Part shown: positions 49,990 to 59,302 of the stretch, in pieces | Position numbering within the stretch: the stretch's first letter is position 1 | Layout of the letters: the number at the start of each line of letters is the position of its first letter | Assembly: GCA_964519345.1 (NCBI GenBank) | Contig: CAZFKX010000009.1 | Span: 47,472-111,471, forward strand | Reading direction: 5' to 3' | Source of the DNA: Persephonella sp964519345 | GTDB taxonomy: Bacteria; Aquificota; Aquificia; Aquificales; Hydrogenothermaceae | Length of the DNA: 64,000 bases | Translations under genes and position numbers: made by a program | The notes under the pieces: generated by a model | What the model saw: only the letters and a program-made list of their open reading frames with translations | Told to the model about the DNA's origin: nothing | Databases searched by the model: none

Positions 49990-50801
49990 TACACGCTTTT
50001 TAATCCAGTTATTTTCTTTATAAGAATAACAAAGGCAAAGGTCATTGAGTATATAAAAACTATTGTTGCTCCAGCTGGTAGATTATAATAAAAGGAGATA
50101 ATTATTCCCATTACTACCATAAATATGCTGATAATAACAGAAGATACAATTATCTTTTTATAGTGCCAGAAAACCTGTCTTGATAAAGCTGCAGGCAGTA
50201 TCATCATAGCAGAAGAAAGGATAACCCCTACAAGTTTTACTGCGAGAATTGTTGCTATCGATATTATAAGGATAATTCCATAGTATAGAAAACCTGTATT
50301 TATACCGCTAACATATGCAACATCTTCATTGTAACAGCAAAACATTATTTTCTGGAAATAAAAAGCTATAAACGAAAGGGATAAGAAACTGAAAAATAAG
50401 AGCAGATATATCTCTTCTCCTGATATGGTAAGTATATTGCCGAATAGGAATGTGAACATATCAGAACTGTAATTTGGACTAAACGTAAGAACAATGACAC
50501 CAAGCGCCATTGAGAGTGAGAAAAGAATTCCTATTGATATATCCTCATGTATATCGCCCCTTCTGCTTATATAACCGATTAAAAGACCAACCAAAGCTGC
50601 AAATATCATACCAGTAAGAGGTGGAGATATGCCAAGAAAAAGACCTATCGCCAATCCCCCAAAAGCTGCATGGGATATACCCACTGTTATAAAAGACCAG
50701 TTTTTCAGATTTATAAAAAGTGAGAGAATGGACAGTAAGACAGCAAGTATAACTCCTCCTATTAAAGCTTTCTGTATAAAAGGTATCTGTAAAATCTCCA
50801 T
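49989..50801 (-). CDS. znuB: Metal ABC transporter permease, ZnuB/MntB family
   Basis: Hydrophobic ABC-3 family permease with about eight helices. ISHAAFGGLAIGLFLGISP and the loop GDIHEDISIGILFSLSMALG are the coupling and conserved regions of zinc/manganese transporters, and AVKLVGVILSSAMMILPAA is the family signature. I use ATG 50801, six bases after AGGAT; two earlier starts are possible. The substrate, zinc or manganese, is inferred. No binding protein gene is adjacent. Confidence 0.85.
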   Translation of the reverse strand: MEILQIPFIQKALIGGVILAVLLSILSLFINLKNWSFITVGISHAAFGGLAIGLFLGISPPLTGMIFAALVGLLIGYISRRGDIHEDISIGILFSLSMALGVIVLTFSPNYSSDMFTFLFGNILTISGEEIYLLLFFSFLSLSFIAFYFQKIMFCCYNEDVAYVSGINTGFLYYGIILIISIATILAVKLVGVILSSAMMILPAALSRQVFWHYKKIIVSSVIISIFMVVMGIIISFYYNLPAGATIVFIYSMTFAFVILIKKITGLKSV

Positions 50802-50810
50802 CATCAAATC

Positions 50811-51578
50811 CTACTTGAAATCTATATGAAAATGTTCGCACGCAACACATTCCGGTGAATGGATTAAAAGTTCTACCTCGGCACCATATATATTCTCGAG
50901 AACTTCTTTTTTAAAGAACTCTTTTGGGTGGCCGTAAAAATGTAAAAATCTGTTAAGACCAGCTACCTTGTCCACAAACCTGCCTACTACACCAATATCG
51001 TGAGAAACCATTACGATGGTCATATTCTTTTCCTTTTTTAATCTCTGTAAGAAATCATAAAAACTTTCCTGTGCAACAACATCTATTCCAGTTGAAGGTT
51101 CATCTAAAAATATAATTTCCGGTTCTGAAACAAGAACCCTTGCAATTGATACTCTTTGCTGTTGACCTCCTGAAAGACTGCTGTACGGTTTATTTTCAGA
51201 TCCTTCCATTCCTACATATCTTAGGTATTCTCTGGCTTTTTTTAATTTTTTTTCTTTTGAGATTTTTTTGTTTATGAGCCCAAGCATAACAACATCAAGT
51301 GCAGAGAATGGAAAGTCTTTGGGTACACTTGATTTTTGAGGTAGATATCCTATTTTTCCTGTTTTTACAGCCTCTGCTGGAGATTTTCCTAAAAGGGTGA
51401 TGCTTCCTTTAAATGGCTTGATAAAACCAAGTATTGTTTTTATTAGCGTGGTTTTACCTCCTCCGTTCGGTCCTACGATAGCGATTATCTCTCCTTTTTT
51501 AATGGAGAATGTTATATTCTCAATAATATCTCTTTCATTAATCCTAACATAAAGATCTTTAACTTCAAGTACTGTCAT
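50811..51578 (-). CDS. znuC: Metal ABC transporter ATPase, ZnuC family
   Basis: Nucleotide-binding subunit with Walker A VGPNGGGKTTL, Q loop GYLPQKS, signature YSSLSGGQQQRVSIARVL, Walker B IIFLDEPSTGID and H loop VSHD. The C-terminus has His/Cys-containing HSPECVACEHFHIDF, which may bind metal. Length 255. Its ATG overlaps the dehydrogenase stop as ATGA. Confidence 0.88.
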   Translation of the reverse strand: MTVLEVKDLYVRINERDIIENITFSIKKGEIIAIVGPNGGGKTTLIKTILGFIKPFKGSITLLGKSPAEAVKTGKIGYLPQKSSVPKDFPFSALDVVMLGLINKKISKEKKLKKAREYLRYVGMEGSENKPYSSLSGGQQQRVSIARVLVSEPEIIFLDEPSTGIDVVAQESFYDFLQRLKKEKNMTIVMVSHDIGVVGRFVDKVAGLNRFLHFYGHPKEFFKKEVLENIYGAEVELLIHSPECVACEHFHIDFK

Positions 51579-52600
51579 AGTCTTACAACAATTTTCCCGA
51601 AAAACTGTCTGCTAAGCAGTTTTTCATAAGCTTTTTTTATATCTTCAAATGAATAAACAGAATCCACAATAGGCCTTAATTTATCAGGAAAAAATCTTAG
51701 ATAACTTGAAACCTCACCCTTTGTTCCCATATAAACACCATGAATGTCTATATTTTTTCCAAATACAGCCCTTAAGTTTATTTTTGGCTCTCCTCCTGTT
51801 GTGGCACCGAATGTTACGACTGAACCACCTTTCTTACAACATGCTATAGATCCTGAAAATGTTGATTCTCCAATATGATCTACCACTATATCGCACATCC
51901 GACCTTCGGTTATTTCTTTTATTCTTTCAACAAAACTATCCTTTTTATAATTTATAACATGATCCGCCCCGATCTTTTGGGCTTTTTCAATCTTCCAGTC
52001 ATCTCCAACAGTTGTTATAACAGTTGCTCCAAACATTTTGGCAATCTGTATTCCCGCCGTTCCTACACCGCTTCCTCCTCCATGGATAAGGACTGTATCT
52101 CCCGGTTTAATACGTGATCTTGTTACAAGTGAATGCCATACTGTTGTATAAGTTATTCCGATCCCTGAGGCTTCTTCATAAGACAGTCCTTCAGGTATTC
52201 TGAAAAGGTTTACAGCAGGAACACTGACATATTCTGCAGAAACGCCGTTTTTTAATACTCCAAGTATAGAAAACTCCCTGCATTCGTTATCTTTTCCTGA
52301 TAGACATTTCTCACATGATCCACATGAAAGTCCTGGATATACTATTACTTTATCTCCCTCTTTTACATTTCTAACACCTTTACCAACTTTTTCAACAATT
52401 CCTGACGCGTCAGATCCAAATATATGCGGCATAGGTATTTCAACTGGATATTTACCTTCCATTATCCATATATCAAGATGATTTAAGGAAAAGGCTTTTA
52501 TTTTAACAAGAACCTCATTTTCTGTTATATCAGGCTTTGGAAGATCTCCTATCTTTATATTTTCATAATTTCCGTGTTTTTCATAGTAGGCGACTCTCAT
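51575..52600 (-). CDS. Zinc-type alcohol dehydrogenase / quinone oxidoreductase-like protein (MDR family)
   Basis: Medium-chain NAD(P)H-dependent dehydrogenase. A structural-zinc cysteine loop is present in PGLSCGSCEKCLSGKDNEC. Catalytic-zone GSDASGIVEKVG lies in the N-terminal half, and the Rossmann motif HGGGSGVGTAGIQIAK near residue 172. The ending resembles QOR/Tdh relatives. ATG 52600 has CGGAGG seven bases upstream, within the end of feoB. The substrate is unknown; placement between feoB and znuC suggests an operon but no obvious shared task. Confidence 0.85.
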   Translation of the reverse strand: MRVAYYEKHGNYENIKIGDLPKPDITENEVLVKIKAFSLNHLDIWIMEGKYPVEIPMPHIFGSDASGIVEKVGKGVRNVKEGDKVIVYPGLSCGSCEKCLSGKDNECREFSILGVLKNGVSAEYVSVPAVNLFRIPEGLSYEEASGIGITYTTVWHSLVTRSRIKPGDTVLIHGGGSGVGTAGIQIAKMFGATVITTVGDDWKIEKAQKIGADHVINYKKDSFVERIKEITEGRMCDIVVDHIGESTFSGSIACCKKGGSVVTFGATTGGEPKINLRAVFGKNIDIHGVYMGTKGEVSSYLRFFPDKLRPIVDSVYSFEDIKKAYEKLLSRQFFGKIVVRL

Positions 52601-52601
52601 C

Positions 52602-54767
52602 TCAACCTCCGGTTGCAAATCTTCCGATATTATATACTATAAAAGCCATAATCCATGCAGATGTAAAACTTATCATAATTGAAACACCAGTCCATTTCCA
52701 GCTGCTTAACTCTTGTCTTATAGCAAAAACAGTAGCCATGCATGGAGTGTATAAGAGTAGGAAAACAAGAAATGATATAGCTGTAAGAGGTGTAAAAGAA
52801 TCCCTTACAGCCTTTATAAGCGAGCTGTCCTCTTCTTCCTCTTCTGGTTCTACTTTGTAGAGTCCAAATATAGAAAGAAGATTTTTTCCCATATCTATAT
52901 TTGCATTTATAAAACCTTTTGCTATACTGATGATACCTTCTGATAGTTCAATCTTTTCAGGTTTTTCCTCTACAATCTCACCTGAGTATATATTTCCCAT
53001 GGTAGATAGGACAACCTCTTTTGCTACAAAACCTGATATAAGCGATCCTGCTGCTTCCCAGTTTCCAAACCCAAGGGGGTTGAAAACAGGAGCGATTGTA
53101 TGGCTTATCTTTCCAAAAAGACTGTCTTCAGGTTTTTTTACTCCTATAGGAAAATGCAGAAGGAACCATATTACTATAGAAGTTGCTAAAATAAAAGTTC
53201 CAGCTTCATAGAGAAAGGCTTTAGTTTTAATCCATGCGTTTCTTATTATAAATCTTACAGTTGGAAATCTATAAGGGGGAAGTTCAAGAATAAAAGGTAT
53301 AGCTTCTGCTTTAAAAACAAATTTCTGCAGTAGTACCGCAACAATAGCAGCTACAATGATACCTAAGGTGTAAAGGAAGAGAATAACGGCTGTCTGGTAT
53401 TCTGTAAAAAATATTGTTACAAAAAAAGCATAAACTGTTAGTCTAGCACCACATGACATAAATGGGATCATAAGTGTTGTTAATATCTTTTCTTTTGGAT
53501 TTTCAAGGGTTCTTGTTGCATAAACAGCAGGAACATTGCATCCAAAACCTATAAGCATTGGTATAAAAGATTTTCCACTTAAGCCAAAAACAGCCATTAC
53601 CCTGTCCATTAAAAAGGCGGCTCTTGCCATGTAACCGCTTCCTTCCAGAATAGCCATAAATATATATAGGAAAAAGAGAACAGGAACAAAAACAAGTACA
53701 AATCCTACGCCTCCGACAATACCTTCGGTTATAAGGGATCTAAGCCATGGAGATGTTCCTATATCAGTAAGGAAATGATAGATAATTGGGGCGACAACAT
53801 CACTGAGCGAGCTGTCAAGCCAGTCAACATAAGGTGCAGAGAGTTCAAATGTGAACTTGAATAAAAGCCACATAAAAAAGAAAAAGATTGGAAATCCCAG
53901 TACTTTATGAAGGAATATCTTATCTAAAAATAATGTAAGATCAAACTTTTCTTCAGCTGTTTTCTTAACACACTGTTCGTAAATACTTATTATTATTGAG
54001 TATCTTTCCTCTACTAAAAGTGTTGAAATATCTCTATGATAAAGTTTTTCCAGTTTTTCTCTTATTGTTTTAGCCTGATTTAAAATTCTACTGTCAACAG
54101 CAAGATCTATAAAAAAGGTGTTTCCTTCGACAAGGGAAAGAAGAAGGAATCTTTCCGGATATATATCAAGAAGGAGAGGCTGTATATTCTTTATACACTC
54201 TTTTAACTTCCTTAGTTCAGTCTCAAGCTGATCCTCAAGATGAAGTGAGCAGTGAAACTTATTTTTATTTTCATAAATGTAAATTACAGCATCTAATATC
54301 TCTTTTACACCTTCTCCTTTTATAGCAGTTGTTGGAACAACTTTGCAACAAAGAAGTCTTTCAAGTTTTTCTATATTAATACTGATTCCCTTTTCTTCAG
54401 CCTCATCCCACATATTAAGGGCTATAACAAGAGGAAGATCTATCTCAAGCAACTGTATTGTCAGATATAGATTCCTTTCTAAGTTTGTTGAATCAACAAC
54501 ATCTATAACAAGATCAGGTTTCTCTTTAACAAGGAAATCTATAGCGATTTTTTCTTCTGCAACATCGTTGCTTAAACTATAAGTTCCAGGAAGATCAACA
54601 AGATGTATCTTGTATCCTTTATACTCAATAATAGCTTCTTTCTTTTCTACAGTGACTCCAGGCCAGTTTCCTACATGAAGGTTTGTTCCTGCAAGGGCGT
54701 TTATAAGTGTTGTTTTTCCTGTGTTAGGATTACCTGCAACAGCTACCTTTATAACCTTATCTGCCAT
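52602..54767 (-). CDS. feoB: Ferrous iron transporter B
   Basis: GTPase-coupled Fe(II) uptake permease of the inner membrane. The N-terminal G domain has VAGNPNTGKTTLINALAG (G1), NWPGVTVEK (G2), DLPGTYSL (G3) and ALNMWDEAE (G4). About ten membrane helices follow, with the gate motifs GSGYMARAAFLMDRVM and GFGCNVPA. Start ATG 54767; it overlaps the last bases of feoA and has GAGG upstream. 721 residues. The cbb3 oxidase and cytochromes in the window need iron. Confidence 0.95.
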   Translation of the reverse strand: MADKVIKVAVAGNPNTGKTTLINALAGTNLHVGNWPGVTVEKKEAIIEYKGYKIHLVDLPGTYSLSNDVAEEKIAIDFLVKEKPDLVIDVVDSTNLERNLYLTIQLLEIDLPLVIALNMWDEAEEKGISINIEKLERLLCCKVVPTTAIKGEGVKEILDAVIYIYENKNKFHCSLHLEDQLETELRKLKECIKNIQPLLLDIYPERFLLLSLVEGNTFFIDLAVDSRILNQAKTIREKLEKLYHRDISTLLVEERYSIIISIYEQCVKKTAEEKFDLTLFLDKIFLHKVLGFPIFFFFMWLLFKFTFELSAPYVDWLDSSLSDVVAPIIYHFLTDIGTSPWLRSLITEGIVGGVGFVLVFVPVLFFLYIFMAILEGSGYMARAAFLMDRVMAVFGLSGKSFIPMLIGFGCNVPAVYATRTLENPKEKILTTLMIPFMSCGARLTVYAFFVTIFFTEYQTAVILFLYTLGIIVAAIVAVLLQKFVFKAEAIPFILELPPYRFPTVRFIIRNAWIKTKAFLYEAGTFILATSIVIWFLLHFPIGVKKPEDSLFGKISHTIAPVFNPLGFGNWEAAGSLISGFVAKEVVLSTMGNIYSGEIVEEKPEKIELSEGIISIAKGFINANIDMGKNLLSIFGLYKVEPEEEEEDSSLIKAVRDSFTPLTAISFLVFLLLYTPCMATVFAIRQELSSWKWTGVSIMISFTSAWIMAFIVYNIGRFATGG

Positions 54768-54990
54768 TACATGCCTCAACTATGATCTTATCAGCGTCAG
54801 CTTTTCTGACTGCAAGGCAGTAATCCTTTATCTTTATTTTAACAGGTCCCCCAAAAGGCGATACCTGTATAACCTCAACTGTCTGACCAGGAATAAGACC
54901 CATCTCAAGAAGCTTTCTTTTAAGCGAAGGATCAAACTTTAACTCTTTTATCTTACAGAAGCTGCCGGCAGGTAGTTCAGATAGTCTCAT
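54757..54990 (-). CDS. feoA: Ferrous iron transport protein A
   Basis: SH3-like cytoplasmic protein that supports FeoB. MRLSELPAGSFCKIKEL, KLLEMGLIPGQTVEVIQ and SPFGGPVKIKIKDYCLAVRK are typical. ATG 54990 is preceded by AGAGGA at six bases. 77 residues. It overlaps feoB by 11 bases. Confidence 0.93.
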   Translation of the reverse strand: MRLSELPAGSFCKIKELKFDPSLKRKLLEMGLIPGQTVEVIQVSPFGGPVKIKIKDYCLAVRKADADKIIVEACNGR

Positions 54991-55021
54991 CACCAATCCT
55001 CTTGATTTATATTCAATCTCA

Positions 55022-55062
55022 ATTATATACCTTTTTCAAAACAATTCCATGACTTTAATCAA
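55022..55062 (-). promoter_or_regulatory. feoAB promoter with an FNR/CRP-type site near -41
   Basis: On the minus strand a TATAAT lies at 55027-55022, predicting a start near 55015. A 14-base FNR-like palindrome, written on the + strand as ATGACTTTAATCAA (55049-55062), is centred about 40-41 bases upstream of that start, the class II activator position. It differs from the cbb3 palindrome TTGACTTAAATCAA at two bases. A good -35 hexamer is absent, as expected for an activated promoter. Confidence 0.55.
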
Positions 55063-55074
55063 TTTATATCATCT

Positions 55075-55755
55075 TTAAAATCCCAGTAAAATTCTGGTCA
55101 GATACATATAAGGGGGTATTATAATAATATTCAACACCCCTATAAATAATAATATTATAACTATTATAAATCCATACTGCTCGACAGGTTCGAGTTTTTG
55201 TTCAAGTTCGGGAGGAAGAATGCTCATCAAAACCCTTCCACCATCCAATGGAGGAATTGGAAGTAAATTAAAAAGTGCAAGAATTACATTAATACTTACA
55301 GAATACTGGAAGAATATTAAAATAGGAGTTATAACAGACTTTATAAATCCTGCTCCAAAAATAGAAACTAATATATTTACTACAGATTCTGATGAAAATA
55401 TCTGGTATAAGATTCCAAAAAGTACAGCAGCTGCAAGATTAATAGAAGGGCCTGCTGCTGCAGCTACAGCCATTCCTTTTCTATAGCCTAACTTTTTAAA
55501 GTTTAATGGATTGATAGGAACAGGTTTAGCCCACCCAAAAAGTATTGGGGATTTTGCAAGAATAAGTATTATAGGAACAAGTAAGGTTCCTATTGGATCT
55601 ACATGGGGTATAGGATTAAAAGTCAGTCTTCCTGAAAGTTTTGCTGTAGGATCTCCAAGCCTGTAAGCTATAATCCCGTGTCCAAGCTCGTGTATGATGA
55701 CGGCAAACATTAAAGCAGGAATCATAAAAATGAGTTTTGTTATGTCAAACTCCAT
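55075..55755 (-). CDS. Site-2 protease family (M50) membrane metalloprotease
   Basis: Intramembrane zinc protease with about six helices. The zinc motif is HELGH (H22, E23, H26) in the first helix, and the third ligand Asp171 is in NLLPIPPLDGGRV. There is no PDZ domain, so it belongs to the compact group of S2P proteins whose substrates are generally unknown. Length 226. Divergent from murF. Confidence 0.92.
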   Translation of the reverse strand: MEFDITKLIFMIPALMFAVIIHELGHGIIAYRLGDPTAKLSGRLTFNPIPHVDPIGTLLVPIILILAKSPILFGWAKPVPINPLNFKKLGYRKGMAVAAAAGPSINLAAAVLFGILYQIFSSESVVNILVSIFGAGFIKSVITPILIFFQYSVSINVILALFNLLPIPPLDGGRVLMSILPPELEQKLEPVEQYGFIIVIILLFIGVLNIIIIPPYMYLTRILLGF

Positions 55756-55830
55756 CTTTTCCCCTTTGTTTATTTTTGTATCAGCTTATTTTATATTATT
55801 TACTTATATTTTTTAACGGTGCAATAATTT

Positions 55831-57156
55831 ATGATGAAAATTAAGGATATATTGAAAGTTGTTAAAGGGCTTCCTTTAAATCTGGAAAAGGCTGATCTGG
55901 AAGTAGAAAGATTTATAATTGACAGCAGAAAAGCCGAAAAAGGCACTTTCTTTGTTCCTCTTAAAGGATCAAAAGCTGATGGTCATGATTTTATATATGA
56001 TGCTTTAAAAAAAGGTTCTTTTGGTTATTTTACTGCGTTTAGGAAAGATTTTAAAAATGGGATTTTAGTAAAAGATACTTTAACCGCCCTTACTGATATA
56101 GGAAAGTTTAAGAGATCTAAACTTAAAATGGCTGTTGGGATAACTGGAACATCAGGAAAAACAACAACAAAGGAGATTCTAAGATACCTTCTTACAGGAA
56201 CGTTTAGACTATACGCGACGGAAGGAAATTACAATAATGAGATAGGTCTTCCCCTGACCTTATCAAATATACCTCCCGATACAGATATAGGTATTTTTGA
56301 GCTTGGTGCAAGTAAAAAAGGTGATATAAGGAGACTTGTGAATATATCTCATCCAGAGATAAGAGTTCTTACATCCGTTGGATACGGTCATATAGAAGGT
56401 TTTGGCAGTTTTAAAGGTGTTATTGATGGAAAAGGGGAGATATTTGAAGGAGGCGAAGTCTGTGTTTTGCCTAAGGATCTTGAAAAATATTATATAACCA
56501 GATTAAAAAATTTTATAACTTTTGGGCGCTCTGAAAATGCTGATATTAGAATACTGAATGTTCGTATCACACCTGAAGGAACTGTAGGTATTATAGGTTG
56601 TAAAAAGGATAAAGTAAGCATAACAGTCCCTGCTTTCAGTAAAGCTCTTTTTAATAATATTGGAGCGGCACTTTCTGTTTTGTATGCTCTTGATTTGAAT
56701 CCTTTAAGTTATGCTGAAAAACTGCATGATTTTAATCTTCCAGACGGAAGGGGAAAAGTAATAAAAAAGGGATCAATTATAGTAATTGATGACAGCTACA
56801 ATGCAAATCCGCTTTCCGTAAATAATGCTGTTGATACCCTTAATGATATTCCGCTGTTCAAGACTATAATACTGGGAGATATGCTTGAGCTTGGAGATAT
56901 TTCTAAAGAAATGCATGAGAATATCGGCAGAAAAATATTAAGCTCAGATATAGATCTGATTTTTCTGTATGGGAAAGACACTTACTACACATATAAAATT
57001 TTAAAGGAAAAAAAGGAGGTCTTTTATTTTGAAAATAAGGAGGATTTGTACAGAAAGCTTATGGAAAAGATAAAAAATAAAAAATGTGCCGTTCTTGTTA
57101 AAGGGTCAAGGGGAATGAAAATGGAAGATATAGTTAAGAAAGTTCTTCAATCTTAG
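55831..57156 (+). CDS. murF: UDP-N-acetylmuramoyl-tripeptide--D-alanyl-D-alanine ligase
   Basis: Adds D-Ala-D-Ala to the peptidoglycan precursor. The N-terminal domain has FIIDSRKAEKGTFFVPLKG. The ATP motif is GITGTSGKTTTKEIL near residues 103-117, followed by GNYNNEIGLPLTL, FELGASKKGDI, IDDSYNANPLSV and LGDMLELG. Length 441. The start is ATG 55831 or 55834. It overlaps the convergent gene by 23 bases. Confidence 0.96.
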   Translation: MMKIKDILKVVKGLPLNLEKADLEVERFIIDSRKAEKGTFFVPLKGSKADGHDFIYDALKKGSFGYFTAFRKDFKNGILVKDTLTALTDIGKFKRSKLKMAVGITGTSGKTTTKEILRYLLTGTFRLYATEGNYNNEIGLPLTLSNIPPDTDIGIFELGASKKGDIRRLVNISHPEIRVLTSVGYGHIEGFGSFKGVIDGKGEIFEGGEVCVLPKDLEKYYITRLKNFITFGRSENADIRILNVRITPEGTVGIIGCKKDKVSITVPAFSKALFNNIGAALSVLYALDLNPLSYAEKLHDFNLPDGRGKVIKKGSIIVIDDSYNANPLSVNNAVDTLNDIPLFKTIILGDMLELGDISKEMHENIGRKILSSDIDLIFLYGKDTYYTYKILKEKKEVFYFENKEDLYRKLMEKIKNKKCAVLVKGSRGMKMEDIVKKVLQS

Positions 57157-57799
57157 CCTCCAACCAATTTTTTAATGTATTTGAGCTTATATTAATCCCG
57201 TACTCTCTCAAAATTCTGTCTGTTTTGAATCTGTCTTTTTCAATAAAATTTAATGCCTTTTTAAAACAAAGGATTAATGTTTCAGTTTTTATTCCTGTAT
57301 TTTTAGAATAAATATCAACAAAATCAATCAAATGATACTCATTGTCTATATAAGCCGTATCAACAATATATATAATCTCTTCAGGATTGTTTATAAGGTC
57401 TGTAAGAACCCGATGATAAATTCCTTCAAGATCCTCTAAGTAGAGTCCTATTTCAAGTTTTGTTTTTTCAAACTGAGTATGAAAGCTGTCTTTAATCAGA
57501 TCAAGTTTTATATTCATATTATCTCTGTAAATATTAAAAGACAGCTGATATGTTTTTTCAGGTAAATGCCATCTTTCAGATCTGGATTTATTTTCAAAAG
57601 GCAGGGTAACTTCCAGTTTTTCTAACGCTTTTTCAGGATTTTTTGTAAATATCTGGATATGGTCTATTATCCTATGCTGGGAAAAAGCTCTTACAAATGC
57701 AAACGAACCTGATATGATTAGATCTTCTTTACATTTTCCAATATCAGCAAGTATTCTGTCCTGAATATCAATAAGTTTACCTACGTCTGTTATTAACAT
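57134..57799 (-). CDS. AbiEii-like nucleotidyltransferase-fold protein (tentative)
   Basis: 221 residues with LIISGSFAFVRAFSQHRIID near 30-49. This has the shape of the G-G/S-x-A-L-x-x...R-x-T-x-D-I segment of AbiEii/AbiGii-type nucleotidyltransferases, though the acidic pair is not clear. Later segments (EDLEGIYHRVLTDLINNPEE, LIDFVDIYSK) resemble the helical part of that family, which normally includes a D-L-x-D-I-Y segment. AbiEii acts as a toxin paired with an AbiEi antitoxin; none is encoded here. It could be an inactive or housekeeping relative. Confidence 0.5.
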   Translation of the reverse strand: MLITDVGKLIDIQDRILADIGKCKEDLIISGSFAFVRAFSQHRIIDHIQIFTKNPEKALEKLEVTLPFENKSRSERWHLPEKTYQLSFNIYRDNMNIKLDLIKDSFHTQFEKTKLEIGLYLEDLEGIYHRVLTDLINNPEEIIYIVDTAYIDNEYHLIDFVDIYSKNTGIKTETLILCFKKALNFIEKDRFKTDRILREYGINISSNTLKNWLEAKIEELS

Positions 57800-57863
57800 T
57801 TTCCATCCTCAAGGTTTTTGTAATGTTAAAATATAATGGTAAAGAAATAAATGGAGGATGTAA

Positions 57864-58889
57864 ATGGCTGTTAAAGTTGGAATTAACGGTTTTGGAAGGA
57901 TAGGGAGAAACTTTTTTAGAGCATCTATTGATAATCCTGAAATAGAAATTGTAGGGATTAATGACCTTACAGATGCACATACACTTGCACATCTTTTAAA
58001 ATACGACTCAGTTCACGGTAGATTTTCAAGATCTGTTGAGGCTAAAGGGAACAGCATTATTGTAGATGGGAGAAAGATAGAGGTTACCGCTATTAAAGAT
58101 CCTTCACAACTTCCATGGAAAGATCTTGATGTTGATATTGTTATAGAATCAACAGGTGTTTTCAGGGATAGGGAAGGGGCAGGAAAGCATTTACAGGCTG
58201 GAGCTAAAAAGGTGATAATATCAGCTCCAGGTAAAAATCCTGATCTAACTGTGGTTCTTGGCGTAAATGAGGATCAGTATGATCCTGATAATCATCACAT
58301 AATATCTAACGCTTCCTGTACAACAAACTGTCTTGCACCTGTTGCTAAGGTTTTAAATGATGAGTTTGGTATAGTTAAAGGTTATATGGTTACTGTTCAT
58401 GCTTATACAAATGACCAAAGAATATTGGATCTTCCCCATAAAGATCTCAGAAGAGCAAGGGCAGCAGCAACAAATATTATTCCTACAACTACAGGTGCGG
58501 CAAAGGCGGTTGGAGAAGTTCTTCCGGAGCTAAAAGGTAAACTTGATGGAACTGCAAGAAGAGTCCCTGTAGCTGATGGATCTCTTGTTGATCTAACAGT
58601 TATACTTGAGAAGCAGGTTTCGGAAGAAGAGGTTAATGAGAAGATGAAATATTATGCTGAAGGAAAGATGAAAGGTATTCTTGAATATACTGAGGATCCA
58701 ATAGTATCTCAGGATATAGTGGGAAATCCTCACTCATCAATATTTGATGCTCTTTCAACAAAAGTCATAGGGGACAACTTTGTTCATGTGTCCTCTTGGT
58801 ATGATAACGAATGGGGATACTCAAACAGGCTTAAAGATCTTGTTCTGTTTATGGCGGAAAAGGGACTTAAGCTAATGGGAGCTTTTTAG
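57864..58889 (+). CDS. gap: Glyceraldehyde-3-phosphate dehydrogenase, type I
   Basis: Glycolysis/gluconeogenesis enzyme. The Rossmann motif KVGINGFGRIGRNFFRA, catalytic Cys in SNASCTTNCLAP (near residue 153), catalytic His in TVHAYTNDQ and WYDNEWGYSNRL are intact. Length 341. ATG 57864 behind ATGGAGGA; a TATAAT lies at 57832-57837. A terminator overlaps the stop codon. Confidence 0.97.
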   Translation: MAVKVGINGFGRIGRNFFRASIDNPEIEIVGINDLTDAHTLAHLLKYDSVHGRFSRSVEAKGNSIIVDGRKIEVTAIKDPSQLPWKDLDVDIVIESTGVFRDREGAGKHLQAGAKKVIISAPGKNPDLTVVLGVNEDQYDPDNHHIISNASCTTNCLAPVAKVLNDEFGIVKGYMVTVHAYTNDQRILDLPHKDLRRARAAATNIIPTTTGAAKAVGEVLPELKGKLDGTARRVPVADGSLVDLTVILEKQVSEEEVNEKMKYYAEGKMKGILEYTEDPIVSQDIVGNPHSSIFDALSTKVIGDNFVHVSSWYDNEWGYSNRLKDLVLFMAEKGLKLMGAF

Positions 58890-58897
58890 CTCCCTTT
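58877..58897 (+). terminator. Terminator overlapping the gap stop codon
   Basis: GGGAGCT-TTTT-AGCTCCC (58877-58894), seven pairs, followed by TTT. It includes the gap stop codon and the tail of the convergent HEPN gene. Confidence 0.6.
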
Positions 58898-59302
58898 GCA
58901 GACTTCCTCTATAGTATTTAAGACTTTCTTAATTAAGGGCAGATAGCCTTTTAAACCTGAGAATATCTTTTCTGCTATTTCTTCATGGTATGTATGAGAA
59001 GTCATATTTCTGTCATCTATCATCTCAAGGAGTTTTAATGTTTCTTCCTGTGATAAGTATCCTGCTGAGAAGAACTCCCTTATACAGCCTTTTGGTGATT
59101 TACAGTCTATTCCTGAATGTTCGACTAAAAAATTTTTTAATGTTTTCCACATTATCTCAACTGTAAACTCAAATCTCTGTATAGAAGAATCTCTGAAAAA
59201 TGTGTAATATTCACCCTCTATATTTTTTATAGTCTGGCTGTATGCTTCTTCTAATCTGTTTAAAGATTTTTCAAAATCTTTTATTCTATCTTTTAGAGCC
59301 AT
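58886..59302 (-). CDS. HEPN-domain toxin (HepT-like, HI0074 family)
   Basis: Helical protein of 138 residues. The C-terminal part has the HEPN RNase motif R98-NMTS-H103-T-Y105, exactly the R-x4-H-x-Y form of HepT toxins. In that system the Tyr is AMPylated by the partner MNT antitoxin. It overlaps the MNT gene by ten bases and lies downstream of it. Its stop overlaps gap by four bases. Family knowledge is from the Shewanella HepT-MntA pair. Confidence 0.88.
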   Translation of the reverse strand: MALKDRIKDFEKSLNRLEEAYSQTIKNIEGEYYTFFRDSSIQRFEFTVEIMWKTLKNFLVEHSGIDCKSPKGCIREFFSAGYLSQEETLKLLEMIDDRNMTSHTYHEEIAEKIFSGLKGYLPLIKKVLNTIEEVCKGS

